13,300 nt of DNA from Akkermansiaceae bacterium (lineage in GTDB: Bacteria; Verrucomicrobiota; Verrucomicrobiia; Verrucomicrobiales; Akkermansiaceae). This document shows, piece after piece, positions 6,742 to 13,300 of this stretch. The DNA is taken from contig JALZUH010000042.1 of assembly GCA_023301645.1 (NCBI GenBank), positions 1 to 13,300 on the forward strand. Direction: 5' to 3'. The notes under the pieces were generated by a model. That model searched no databases and was not told where the DNA came from. It saw only the letters and a program-made list of their open reading frames with translations. A program made the translations under genes and the position numbers. The first letter of the stretch is position 1; each line of letters starts with the position of its first letter.

Positions 6742-6942
6742 TTAATTCGACACGGGAGGCGCTGGAGTTTGAGCGGTCTCAGAATCAGTGGTTTGAGCTT
6801 CGGTTTCTACTTCAGGTGCTTTTTGGAAATCTTCACCAGGTGAGATTTCAGTTGCTGTGCTATTATACCAGATGAGGGCACTCGTCCCTGCGAAGGTGAC
6901 GAGGATAACCATTACGACGATGATGCTAAGGCAAGATTTCAT
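6742..6942 (-). CDS. Small single-span membrane protein, unknown function
   Basis: The 66-residue product has a short basic start (MKSC), one strong hydrophobic segment at residues 5-24 and a polar, acidic, proline- and threonine-rich tail that would lie outside the membrane. The segment after the span, ALIWYNSTATEISPGEDF, is the most sequence-like part. The hydrophobic stretch could be a signal anchor or an uncleaved signal peptide; C4 lies too early for a lipobox. It sits between rsmB (112 bp upstream) and nadD (65 bp downstream) on the same strand, as a middle gene of an apparent operon. There is no Shine-Dalgarno sequence. I recognise no family. Confidence 0.6.
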   Translation of the reverse strand: MKSCLSIIVVMVILVTFAGTSALIWYNSTATEISPGEDFQKAPEVETEAQTTDSETAQTPAPPVSN

Positions 6943-7054
6943 AAATTAGCTGGGTAGTATGTGTGTGTAGTCGCTGTGCGGGCGGAGCCATTTGTTGGAG
7001 TGACCTGTTTTGGCTAGCCTGTGTGCGAGGGCTCAGTTTTAGTTTAGTCTGAGT

Positions 7055-8305
7055 TTAGGATTTTAGTATGCAGGCGGCGTAGGCTCCGTCTGTTTGGTCT
7101 TTGAATGGGAAGGCTTGGTGGTCGTTCTGTATGCTCCAGTCTGGATTCTGGCTAATGCAGTCGGCTACGACATCGTAATTCTCTTCGCGCTCGATGGAGC
7201 ATGTGGAGTAAACAATACGGCCGCCGGGCTTGGCGCAGGGGAGGGCATTTTTGAGGATGAGTTTTTGCGTTTCTATGACGGAGGTGATGTCTGTGGCTTG
7301 GAGCCTCCATCGTGCATCTAGTCTGCGGCGCATGACTCCTGTATTCGAGCATGGGACGTCGAGGAGGATGCCGTCGAATTTACCGTGCCATTCTGCTGGA
7401 GCTGGCTTAGTCCAGTCGTGGGCTGCGACCTGTGCGATGTCGATGCCTAGATTCTCTAGGTTTTCTTCGAGGCGAGGGAGGCGTTTTGGGTTGCTGTCGG
7501 TGCAGAGCATTTCGCCTTGGTTATCCATGGCGGCTGCGATGAGTGCTGATTTGCCACCGGGGGCAGCACATGCGTCGAGAATGATTTCGCCAGGGTTGGG
7601 GGCGAGTAGCTCTACGGAGTGTCGCGTGGCGGGGTCTTGGATATAGACGAGGCCGTGTTTTATCCATTCGCCGGGAGGAGGTCCTTCTAGCTGAAAGAAT
7701 CCGTCGACACCTTCAACTGGTGTGGTGCGTTCATGCTGCTCAATCGTCTGAAGAGCATCAGGGCGCAGTGAATTTGCTCGGGCAAAGGTTTTTGCGGGCT
7801 GATTATTCCACTCCATGAGTGCGAGGGCTTTGTTATGGCCGAAGGCTTTTTTCCAGCGTTTCCATAGCCAGTCAGGGTGTGAGTGGCGCTCTGGGACGGG
7901 AAGTTCTGCTGCTTGCTCAAGGAGGCGCTCGCGGCGTTCGATGGTTTGTCTCAAGACGGCATTGATGAGTCCGCGGACAGAGAGTTTGCCACAGTTGACG
8001 GTTTCATTGACGGCTGCGTGGTCGGCGATGCCGAGGAGGAGTAGCTGGGCGATGCCGACTCGGAGGATGTCGCGTGTTTCGTGGTCGAGCTTGCCTTTGC
8101 GAAGCTTGCCGATCCAGAAGTCTAGTAGCCTGCGGTTTCTGAGCACGGCTGAGAGGATGGATTGGAGTAGTGCTCTGTCTTGTCGACTTAAGCTATTTTT
8201 TGCGGCTTGTCGGTCGATGAGGGAGTCCATGTATACGTGACCTTTTTCCCATGCTCTGAGAGCAGAAATAGCGGCGCGTCTGACATTGGTGGCTTGAGCT
8301 GGCAT
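7055..8305 (-). CDS. rsmB: 16S rRNA (cytosine-967-C5)-methyltransferase
   Basis: RsmB methylates C967 of 16S rRNA (E. coli numbering) using S-adenosylmethionine. The 416-residue protein has both expected parts: a NusB-like RNA-binding domain (about 5-135, with NETVN at 100-104 and a VRGLINAVLR segment at 110-119) and a Rossmann methyltransferase. SAM motif I is DACAAPGGKS at 244-253. Motif IV is D316-V-P-C319 followed by SNTGVMRRRLD. The catalytic cysteine is C369 in YSTCSIEREEN. The C-terminus ends shortly after the last strand, as usual. The ATG at 8305 lacks a Shine-Dalgarno sequence. A promoter-like TTATCA/TATAAT pair lies about 55-85 bp upstream inside a 21-bp repeat array. It is divergent from the haem A synthase gene. 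Confidence 0.95.
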   Translation of the reverse strand: MPAQATNVRRAAISALRAWEKGHVYMDSLIDRQAAKNSLSRQDRALLQSILSAVLRNRRLLDFWIGKLRKGKLDHETRDILRVGIAQLLLLGIADHAAVNETVNCGKLSVRGLINAVLRQTIERRERLLEQAAELPVPERHSHPDWLWKRWKKAFGHNKALALMEWNNQPAKTFARANSLRPDALQTIEQHERTTPVEGVDGFFQLEGPPPGEWIKHGLVYIQDPATRHSVELLAPNPGEIILDACAAPGGKSALIAAAMDNQGEMLCTDSNPKRLPRLEENLENLGIDIAQVAAHDWTKPAPAEWHGKFDGILLDVPCSNTGVMRRRLDARWRLQATDITSVIETQKLILKNALPCAKPGGRIVYSTCSIEREENYDVVADCISQNPDWSIQNDHQAFPFKDQTDGAYAACILKS

Positions 8306-8329
8306 GTGGCTGGCAGAGTAGTGGATTTA

Positions 8330-8392
8330 TCCGAATGCGAAACTATAAAATCCGAATACTGATTATAAAATTCCGATGCTGGATGATAATGT
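8330..8392. repeat. Three direct repeats with exact 21-bp period between rsmB and ctaA
   Basis: Three copies of a TCCGA(A)T-R-C core begin at 8330, 8351 and 8372, exactly 21 bp apart. Cores are TCCGAATGC, TCCGAATAC and TCCGATGC, and the first two are each followed by TATAAAA at matching places. Units one and two match at about 15 of 21 positions, two and three at about 13. A period of two helical turns puts the cores on one face of the DNA, as for tandem activator or repressor sites. Confidence 0.6.
8362..8389 (-). promoter_or_regulatory. Candidate promoter for rsmB
   Basis: On the minus strand TTATCA (plus 8389-8384, four of six with the -35 consensus) is followed 16 bp later by a perfect TATAAT (plus 8367-8362). 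Transcription would start near 8355, leaving a leader of about 50 nt. One 21-bp repeat core lies in the spacer and the other two at and just after the start site. A regulator bound there would most simply repress. Confidence 0.4.
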
Positions 8393-8458
8393 GGTCTTTT
8401 TGAGAAAAGAGTGCGTCGTTGGCTTGCGAGAGGGGGGATTATCTCTTAAGGGTGTCTT

Positions 8459-9478
8459 GTGACCAGATTACAAAAATTAGCTGCAGCTGCTTGTGTGTCA
8501 TTAGCGGTGCTTATTATGGTGGGGGCTGTTGTGCGCGTGACCGGTGCTGGTATGGGGTGTCCAGATTGGCCTCGCTGCTGGGGGTGCTTGATCCCTCCTA
8601 CGAGTGCCGATCAGATTGATCCTGCCAAACTCGATATTGATAAATATAGGCTTAAGGCGAAGCAGTATGGTATTGATCCAGAGAGTATTACTACGGAGTC
8701 TGTGATCGCTAACTATAATCCTGTGCATACGTGGACGGAGTTTATTAATCGGCTCACTTCACTGCCACTAGGTTTACTGGTTTTAGCGGCTTTGATTGCT
8801 TCATTTTGGCACCGTAAGAAAAGGCCTGCTGTCTTGGTAGCTAGCTCGTTGGCATTTATCCTGTTGCTTGCCAATGCTTTGATGGGGCGCGAAATTGTGA
8901 GGAGTGGATTGAAGCCGGGGGTGATTACCATTCACATGGCATTGGCTATTTTGATGCTGTGTGTCCTCGTCTATATCTCATGGAGGGCGTGTGATAACCC
9001 GTGGCGACTGGCGAGGAAGTATCTGACTTCTGGTTTGACTAGGTTAGCAGTATTGCTCTTTTCGCTTGTGTTACTTGAGGGTGTCTTGGGGTCGCAGATC
9101 AGGGAGAAGACGGATCTGCTGAAGAAGACTCATCCTAATGAGCCACGCTCGGAGTGGGTGGCTGAGTTAGAGCAAAGTCCGTCTTATCTGGTTCATCGTA
9201 GTGGGTCATGGGCTATCCTCATTGTGGCGGGGTTGTTTTTCTATAAGGCAGGTCAGCAGCAAACAGGGGCGCGTGGCTTGGAGGGGCTTGTTTTAGGTTT
9301 GGTTCTGGCTCAGATGTTTCTGGGCTTGATCCTTGCGCAGGTGGGCATACTGCCGATTGCTCAGGTGCTTCATATTGCTCTGTCGTCTCTGCTTGTTGCG
9401 AGTGTTTTCCTGTGGCTGCTTGCCGCTAGTCGCGGCCGTTGTGATGAAGGTGGGCTTGTTGCAAACGATTGTGTTTAA
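8459..9478 (+). CDS. ctaA: Haem A synthase (COX15/CtaA family)
   Basis: The enzyme oxidises the C8 methyl group of haem O to a formyl group, making haem A for aa3-type cytochrome oxidases in the inner membrane. The start is GTG at 8459, supported by AAGGG (8448-8452) six bases upstream, the best ribosome-binding site in the window. The 339-residue protein has about eight membrane spans. The first span leads into the family segment GAGMGCPDWPRCWG (29-42). The four haem-ligand histidines are visible at H90 (HTWTEFINRL), H159 (ITIHMALA), H246 (LVHRSGSW) and H305 (LHIALSS). C34 and C40 resemble the conserved cysteine pair of the first extracellular loop, and C43 is extra. No cytochrome oxidase or ctaB gene adjoins it here. 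Its haem O substrate must be made by genes elsewhere. Confidence 0.93.
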   Translation: MTRLQKLAAAACVSLAVLIMVGAVVRVTGAGMGCPDWPRCWGCLIPPTSADQIDPAKLDIDKYRLKAKQYGIDPESITTESVIANYNPVHTWTEFINRLTSLPLGLLVLAALIASFWHRKKRPAVLVASSLAFILLLANALMGREIVRSGLKPGVITIHMALAILMLCVLVYISWRACDNPWRLARKYLTSGLTRLAVLLFSLVLLEGVLGSQIREKTDLLKKTHPNEPRSEWVAELEQSPSYLVHRSGSWAILIVAGLFFYKAGQQQTGARGLEGLVLGLVLAQMFLGLILAQVGILPIAQVLHIALSSLLVASVFLWLLAASRGRCDEGGLVANDCV

Positions 9479-9600
9479 GTGGTTTTTGCGGGTTGCTCTA
9501 AAAAAAATGATTTTTAGGATGAAAAAAACTTGCATCATGAGGGAAAATAGAGAGACTCGCGCCGCTTTCAGCATGTGCGGGAAGCAAGTAATCAATAGTT

Positions 9601-9676
9601 GCCGGTTTAGCTCAGTTGGTAGAGCAACTGATTTGTAATCAGTAGGTCAACGGTTCGAATCCGTTAACCGGCTCCA
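9601..9676 (+). tRNA. tRNA-Thr (anticodon TGT), CCA encoded
   Basis: The full cloverleaf can be drawn. Acceptor stem is GCCGGTT with AACCGGC (9601-9607, 9666-9672). D stem is GCTC/GAGC (9610-9613, 9622-9625). Anticodon stem is ACTGA/TCAGT with loop TTTGTAA (9632-9638), giving anticodon TGT at 9634-9636, which reads ACA and probably other ACN codons. Variable loop is 9644-9648 and T arm is AACGG-TTCGAAT-CCGTT (9649-9665). The discriminator is T9673 and the 3' CCA is encoded (9674-9676). It follows ctaA by 122 bp and is closed by the terminator just downstream. I could not assign a convincing promoter of its own. Confidence 0.97.
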
Positions 9677-9687
9677 TTGATTAACCT

Positions 9688-9725
9688 AAAAAACCCTCTT
9701 AACTCAATGAGTTAGAGGGTTTTTT
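9688..9725. terminator. Strong bidirectional rho-independent terminator
   Basis: AAAAAACCCTC-T-(T)-AACTC (9688-9705) pairs with GAGTTAGAGGG-TTTTTT (9709-9725), with one bulged base and a three-base AAT loop. The T run on one side and the A run on the other let it work in both directions. It ends the tRNA transcript on the plus strand and probably the ABC-transporter transcript arriving on the minus strand. Between it and the permease stop (9848) there is only a 9-bp AT-rich inverted repeat (9736-9744 with 9765-9773). Confidence 0.88.
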
Positions 9726-9847
9726 GTTGGTTAGTTTTTAATGAGTTCATGCTGTGATTTTTCATCATTAAAATTCTGCTGCCTGGGGCGGCTTCCCTGA
9801 TGAACGTGTAGGTTTGTTCTCTTCACGGGGCTTGGTTATGCAGGTGG

Positions 9848-11713
9848 TTATTGCTTCTTCAGGCTGCGTCTTAGTAGCACGGAGATGAGGTCTCCGATGA
9901 GGATCATTGCTGCTCCGAGTAGCACGTAGTAGAGCATTTCGTCGTAGGCTCGTGAGAAGCTGCGGGCGAGCTGGATGTGTAGTCCTAGTGAGGCGAAGCC
10001 GAGCATTCCTAGCACGGTGGCTTCGCGCACGCATGTTTCCCATCGGTAGAAGAGATACATGAGGAAGCGGTTGAATGATGATGGGATGAAGCTATGGAGG
10101 TAGGTCTGTAGCCGGCTAGATCCTGTGTAGAGGAGTTGCTTCGGGGCTGGGGTGGGTTGGTTCTCGATAACTTCTCCCCATAGTCGTCCGAGGATACCTA
10201 GATTGTGAACGGCGAGCGCGAAGACGAGCGGCCAGGCGCTGATGCCTAGGATGCCAATGAGGAGGTAGGCGTAGATGTATTCGGGGATGGCTCTGCTGAG
10301 TATGAAGAATAGACGGGTGATGATTCCGTATGATTTCCAAAGGATATTGGTGAGCTGGCTTGTTTGTCCGCTGTATACTTCGAGGGGGTGCCTTTGGGCT
10401 ATAGCGCGGCTGCCCCATGGAATGATCAGCCATGCGAGTAGCGCTGATATGATGACGGCGGCGGTGGCCATGGCAAGTGTGTTGATGAGGGCTTCTTTAC
10501 CATTGGTTTGCCATAAGTTATCGGCCCATGCGGCTGTTTCTGCGAGGCTGCCATTCTGACCTAGTGGGTTTTCACGAAGTGGCTGTGGTGTGAGTTTGGT
10601 TATGAAGTGGGAGACTCGCTGGCTGCGGTCGATGTGGGAGCTGTCTTTGACCAGTTGATCTGCTGGGATGCCTAGTGCGCCGGGGAACCAGGAGATGAGG
10701 GTGAGTAGTAGTGTTGCCCAGAGGAGGATGCGCGGCATTTTCCAGCGGGGCGTGGTTGCTTTGAGTGATTTGATCCTTTCTGCAGTGGATGAGCTCGGCG
10801 GTGTGTTTTTTGTTCTTGGGGCGATGCTGTTGAGTTGTTTTCTGAGTCGGGCACCCATGATGTCGACGATGATGATGACGACTAGGAGCAGGTAGAGCTC
10901 TGTCCAGAGTTCGTTGTAGAAGTTATTTTCAAATGATTTCCTGATGGAGAGACCTATTGTTTCGATGCCGACGAAGCCAAGCACTGCTGAGGATCTGAGT
11001 GAACACTCGAAACGGTAGAGGGTGTAGGTCGCCATGTCGGGAAATGACTGCGGGATGAGGGTGGCGAGAAATGCCTGAAGCGGGCTGGCTCCTGAGGTGA
11101 TGGCGTGTGCGTGGGCAAGGGCTATTTGTTCGTCGATGATTTCTGAGAAAACTTTGGCGAGTGTGCCGGTAAATGGGAGGGCTAGTGCGATACAGGCGGT
11201 CATGGGGTCGTGACCTAGTGCTGCTAGTAGTAGGATGGCCCAGATGAGTTCGTGGACGGATCTCATGAGGGTTGTGGTGGTTCTTACTGCGAGGTGGAGC
11301 GGGCGCAGGAGGAGTCTGCTGAGGGTTGCATTAGCTCCTGATGGCCACCACGCTGTGGAGGCGAAAAACCCGAGAAATAAACCTGCGGGCACTGCCATAC
11401 TCATGGCGATGAATGAGTAGCGCAGTGTTGTGGCTAGCTCTTTGAGGATGCGGTTGCTAAAGGGGGTTGCTCCGTCGGGGAGGCTTTGGCTTTGGTCAGT
11501 GAGTGTCGGGCTGAGGGCTGCTTTGAAAAAGCCTTCGGTGCTGCCAGGGGGGCGTTCTGGCATGGGGCCGAGGTGATGGATACAGCCAGCGAGTAGGGCG
11601 AATAATACCAGAATGGTGATTTTACGGCCGTTGATTCTTTTTTTACCAAGATGCTGCCGTGAGGTCTGCTGCAAGCGCTCACTGACTAATGGGGCGAGGG
11701 GTGACTTACCCAT
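9848..11713 (-). CDS. Fused two-domain PhnE-like ABC transporter permease
   Basis: This 621-residue inner-membrane protein contains two complete PhnE-type permease domains in tandem (about 30-295 and 325-615). The halves repeat the same landmarks: RSVHELIWA at 151-159 and RAIPEYIYA at 474-482; the EAA-loop-like TSGASPLQAFLATLIPQSFP (206-225) and YTGSSRLQTYLHSFIPSSF (529-547); and YRFECSLRSSAVLGFVG (233-249) and YRWETCVREATVLGMLG (556-572). Family permeases are often about 260-residue homodimers, so this chain would supply a whole transmembrane pore by itself as a pseudo-heterodimer. The first 30 residues are polar and cytosolic. The ATG at 11713 overlaps the ATPase stop by 8 bp, so the two genes are translated together. 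The transported compound cannot be read from the permease. No frameshift or break is seen in either half. Confidence 0.92.
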   Translation of the reverse strand: MGKSPLAPLVSERLQQTSRQHLGKKRINGRKITILVLFALLAGCIHHLGPMPERPPGSTEGFFKAALSPTLTDQSQSLPDGATPFSNRILKELATTLRYSFIAMSMAVPAGLFLGFFASTAWWPSGANATLSRLLLRPLHLAVRTTTTLMRSVHELIWAILLLAALGHDPMTACIALALPFTGTLAKVFSEIIDEQIALAHAHAITSGASPLQAFLATLIPQSFPDMATYTLYRFECSLRSSAVLGFVGIETIGLSIRKSFENNFYNELWTELYLLLVVIIIVDIMGARLRKQLNSIAPRTKNTPPSSSTAERIKSLKATTPRWKMPRILLWATLLLTLISWFPGALGIPADQLVKDSSHIDRSQRVSHFITKLTPQPLRENPLGQNGSLAETAAWADNLWQTNGKEALINTLAMATAAVIISALLAWLIIPWGSRAIAQRHPLEVYSGQTSQLTNILWKSYGIITRLFFILSRAIPEYIYAYLLIGILGISAWPLVFALAVHNLGILGRLWGEVIENQPTPAPKQLLYTGSSRLQTYLHSFIPSSFNRFLMYLFYRWETCVREATVLGMLGFASLGLHIQLARSFSRAYDEMLYYVLLGAAMILIGDLISVLLRRSLKKQ

Positions 11714-12464
11714 GATCTTGAGGTTTTATGAGGTAGAGGTCTTGGCTTTGCTCGGCCTTGAGTTTTGCTGGCGGGGTGTCAAATTTCACAGTGCCTTCTT
11801 TCAGTCCGATGAGGCGAGGGAAGTAGGCTTTGGCTAGTTCCAGATTATGCATGGAGACGGCTAGCGTGATGTTTTCTTCCTGGGAGAGCTGGGTAAGTAG
11901 CTCAATGAGGCTTCTGGCTCTTGCTGGGTCAATAGCTGATGTCGGCTCGTCGGCGAGTATGACTTCAGGGTTTTGATAGAGTGCCCGGGCGATGGCGACA
12001 CGTTGTTGTTGTCCACCAGAGAGGCTGTCAGTGCGGTCGTAGAGCTTTTCACTAATACCTGTGCGTTCAAGGAGCTGGTAGACGCGCTGTGTTTCAGCCT
12101 TTGTGACATAGAGCATTTGGCGGATGGCGCTAAGTAGTCCTGTTTTGCCTAATCCTCCATTGAGAATATTTCTGAGCACGCTGACATTGGGCACGAGTCC
12201 AAGGTGCTGAGGGATGAATGCGATTTTGGTTCTGAGTGTTTTGAGATCTTTGGCGCTAAGGTCGGCTGAGTTGGTCCCTAGCTGTCTAACTGTGCCTTGC
12301 GTGGGCATGAGCTGAGTGCCGAGGATACGCAGTAGTGTGGTTTTACCACAGCCAGAGGGGCCGATGAGAGCTACTTGCTCACCTGTGTCGATGGCCAACT
12401 CAATATCACGGAGAGTGCGATGACTTCCGAATGAGTGTGAGAGATGGTTGAGCTTGAGTGACAT
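11706..12464 (-). CDS. ABC transporter ATP-binding protein, PhnC-like
   Basis: The 252-residue ATPase powers the adjoining fused permease. Motifs are complete: Walker A GPSGCGKT (35-42), Q-loop Q86 in FIPQHLGL, signature LSGGQ (148-152), Walker B VILADE (168-173), D-loop SAID and the switch H206 in SMHNLEL. The linker after the Q-loop (VPNVSVLRNILNGGLG) is the PhnC-type form. I start it at the ATG at 12464. A longer frame from a TTG at 12485 would begin inside the T-run of the upstream terminator, which is unlikely. No Shine-Dalgarno sequence is visible. Transcription must come by read-through of that terminator, as no clear promoter lies in the 77-bp gap. The 3' end overlaps the permease start by 8 bp. 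Confidence 0.93.
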   Translation of the reverse strand: MSLKLNHLSHSFGSHRTLRDIELAIDTGEQVALIGPSGCGKTTLLRILGTQLMPTQGTVRQLGTNSADLSAKDLKTLRTKIAFIPQHLGLVPNVSVLRNILNGGLGKTGLLSAIRQMLYVTKAETQRVYQLLERTGISEKLYDRTDSLSGGQQQRVAIARALYQNPEVILADEPTSAIDPARARSLIELLTQLSQEENITLAVSMHNLELAKAYFPRLIGLKEGTVKFDTPPAKLKAEQSQDLYLIKPQDHG

Positions 12465-12483
12465 TGTATGACTGAAATAACCC

Positions 12484-12519
12484 AAAAAAGAGGCTAGGGC
12501 AATGTATTCGCCCTAGCCT
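12484..12519 (-). terminator. Intra-operon terminator between binding-protein and ATPase genes
   Basis: Read on the minus strand, a perfect 10-bp stem (AGGCTAGGGC with GCCCTAGCCT, plus 12510-12519 and 12491-12500) with a 9-nt loop is followed after one C by six T (plus 12489-12484). This is a textbook intrinsic terminator. It lies 22 bp after the binding-protein stop and about 20 bp before the ATPase ATG, so it should cut down, not abolish, transcription of the downstream genes. Confidence 0.88.
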
Positions 12520-12541
12520 GCATGGAAATGTTTGGTTGAGC

Positions 12542-13300
12542 TTATTTGAGCTTAACGCTTTTCATCACTCCAGCGATACCTTCAAAGGTGGCGTTATCGA
12601 CTTTTACAAACTGCTCACGGTCAAATGCCTTGAGAACAGCTGGGTCTTTACACTCGATGAGTGCTTTTTGGATTTTTGCAGTGAAACCTTCACCAAAAGT
12701 AGCGTCAACGTCACCTCGAACAGTGAAGTTGTAATCAGCATAGGTAGGGGTTTCCCAGATGACTCGACATTGGTTAGCGTCAATTTTGCCAGCAGCAACG
12801 AGTTTTTCGTAGGTGCTGAAGTTCATCGCACCTGCTTGGAATGTTCCATCGTTGACCTGGTAGGCAGTTTTGTCATGAGAGCCAGAGAAGCCTACGTTTG
12901 ATTTGCCAAAGTAGTCGAGAGGCCCTTGTCCTGTGTTTTCTACGATGAAGTGGGCTGGCATGATGCAGCCAGATGTTGAGCCAGCACTACCGAAGGTGAA
13001 CTTAAGGCCTTTGATCGCTTCGGGAAATGCTTCGGACTTAGTAAGATTAGTAGACTCGTGTGCAATAAAGTAGGACTTAAAGGCAAGATCCTTAGCTCCT
13101 GATACAATGGCTTTTGAATTAGCAACCTCGTTACGAGCCTGAACACCACTAACTCCACCAAACCAAGCAGCGTGAACGTCGCCTGCTGCAAATTTATCGA
13201 CAGAGGCAGGGTAGCCACTTGAAGGGATGAATTCGACTTTTACACCAAGCTCTTGAGACATCCATGTTGCTACTGGTGCATATCTCTCAGATTGCCCTGT
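12542..13300 (-). CDS. Phosphonate/phosphite/selenate-type ABC substrate-binding protein (5' end outside window)
   Basis: The frame is open to the window edge, giving the last 252 residues of a periplasmic binding protein. An internal ATG at 13261 is not the true start, because thirteen in-frame codons before it already read like family sequence (GQSERYAPVATW). Landmarks are ERYAP, WFGGVSGVQAR, TFGSAGSTSG, GFSGSHDKT and ADYNFTVRGD, all characteristic of the PhnD-like superfamily of oxyanion binders. The combination WFGG...VQAR, GFSGSHDKT and YDYN-like TVR recalls, from memory, the subfamily labelled putative selenate-binding in ABC operons. The missing part should include the signal peptide and about 40 residues. 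Frequent AAC, TTC, TAC, CGT, GGT and GTT codons suggest high expression. A terminator follows directly, and ATPase and permease genes continue downstream. Confidence 0.9.
   Translation of the reverse strand, partial: TGQSERYAPVATWMSQELGVKVEFIPSSGYPASVDKFAAGDVHAAWFGGVSGVQARNEVANSKAIVSGAKDLAFKSYFIAHESTNLTKSEAFPEAIKGLKFTFGSAGSTSGCIMPAHFIVENTGQGPLDYFGKSNVGFSGSHDKTAYQVNDGTFQAGAMNFSTYEKLVAAGKIDANQCRVIWETPTYADYNFTVRGDVDATFGEGFTAKIQKALIECKDPAVLKAFDREQFVKVDNATFEGIAGVMKSVKLK

Noticed and set aside
7230..8240. Plus-strand frames of 138 and 141 residues
   Set aside because: They are antisense to rsmB and rich in Ser, Arg and Met as expected of shadows. No domain is visible.
9736..9773. 9-bp AT-rich inverted repeat downstream of the permease gene as a terminator
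   Set aside because: The stem is nearly all A/T with a 20-nt loop and no proper T run on the minus strand. The strong bidirectional terminator just beyond it is the better candidate.
12464..12485. TTG at 12485 as start of the ATPase gene
   Set aside because: It lies in the T-run of the terminator and adds seven residues not typical of the family. The ATG at 12464 begins the usual N-terminus.
9848..13300. Phosphonate catabolic (C-P lyase) locus
   Set aside because: Only transporter genes are visible. No phnG-M, phnX, phnW or ptxD homologue is present in the window.
1..13300. CRISPR array, insertion sequence, prophage or integrative element near the tRNA
   Set aside because: There are no regularly spaced repeats of CRISPR size, no transposase or integrase, and no repeat of the tRNA 3' end was noticed downstream.

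Overview
The window is a bacterial chromosomal segment of roughly 50% G+C, densely packed with housekeeping genes on both strands. The gene set points to an aerobic Gram-negative-type bacterium: secreted SOUL-family and TPR proteins, a haem A synthase of the GCPDWP type, RsmB and NadD. My best guess is Verrucomicrobiota or a relative. That guess rests on the overall feel of the proteins and on the scarcity of Shine-Dalgarno sequences, not on a marker gene, so it is tentative. No phage, insertion sequence, CRISPR array or toxin-antitoxin module is visible.

Layout, left half: a secreted SOUL haem-binding-like protein (47-640, +) is followed by a 256-bp intergenic stretch rich in inverted repeats, with protein-like but interrupted reading frames on the minus strand. 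Then come a likely two-gene unit of methionine aminopeptidase and an NAD-dependent epimerase-like protein (897-2535, +, 8-bp overlap), and a convergent membrane protein of unknown function (2580-3398, -). A translationally coupled gamma-carbonic-anhydrase-like protein and bifunctional-nuclease-family protein follow (3552-4534, +), then a dCMP-deaminase-family protein (4629-5084, +) with a terminator.

Middle: minus-strand genes for a secreted TPR protein, NadD, a 66-residue single-span membrane protein and the 16S rRNA methyltransferase RsmB (5225-8305). RsmB is divergent from haem A synthase (8459-9478, +). Between them lie three direct repeats spaced exactly 21 bp apart over a promoter-like sequence. 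A tRNA-Thr(TGT) gene with encoded CCA and a strong bidirectional terminator close this part.

Right end: a minus-strand ABC uptake system of the phosphonate/phosphite type. It has a substrate-binding protein (5' end outside the window), an ATPase, and a single 621-residue permease that fuses two PhnE-like domains. A textbook rho-independent terminator sits between the binding-protein gene and the ATPase gene, which suggests deliberate over-production of the binding protein. The binding protein resembles, from memory, the subfamily labelled putative selenate-binding, so 'phosphonate' should not be taken as the substrate. No C-P lyase, phosphite dehydrogenase or selenium gene is in view.

The genes do not form one pathway. 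The most interesting items are the terminator-split ABC operon with its fused permease, the 21-bp repeat array, and the 641-896 intergenic element.
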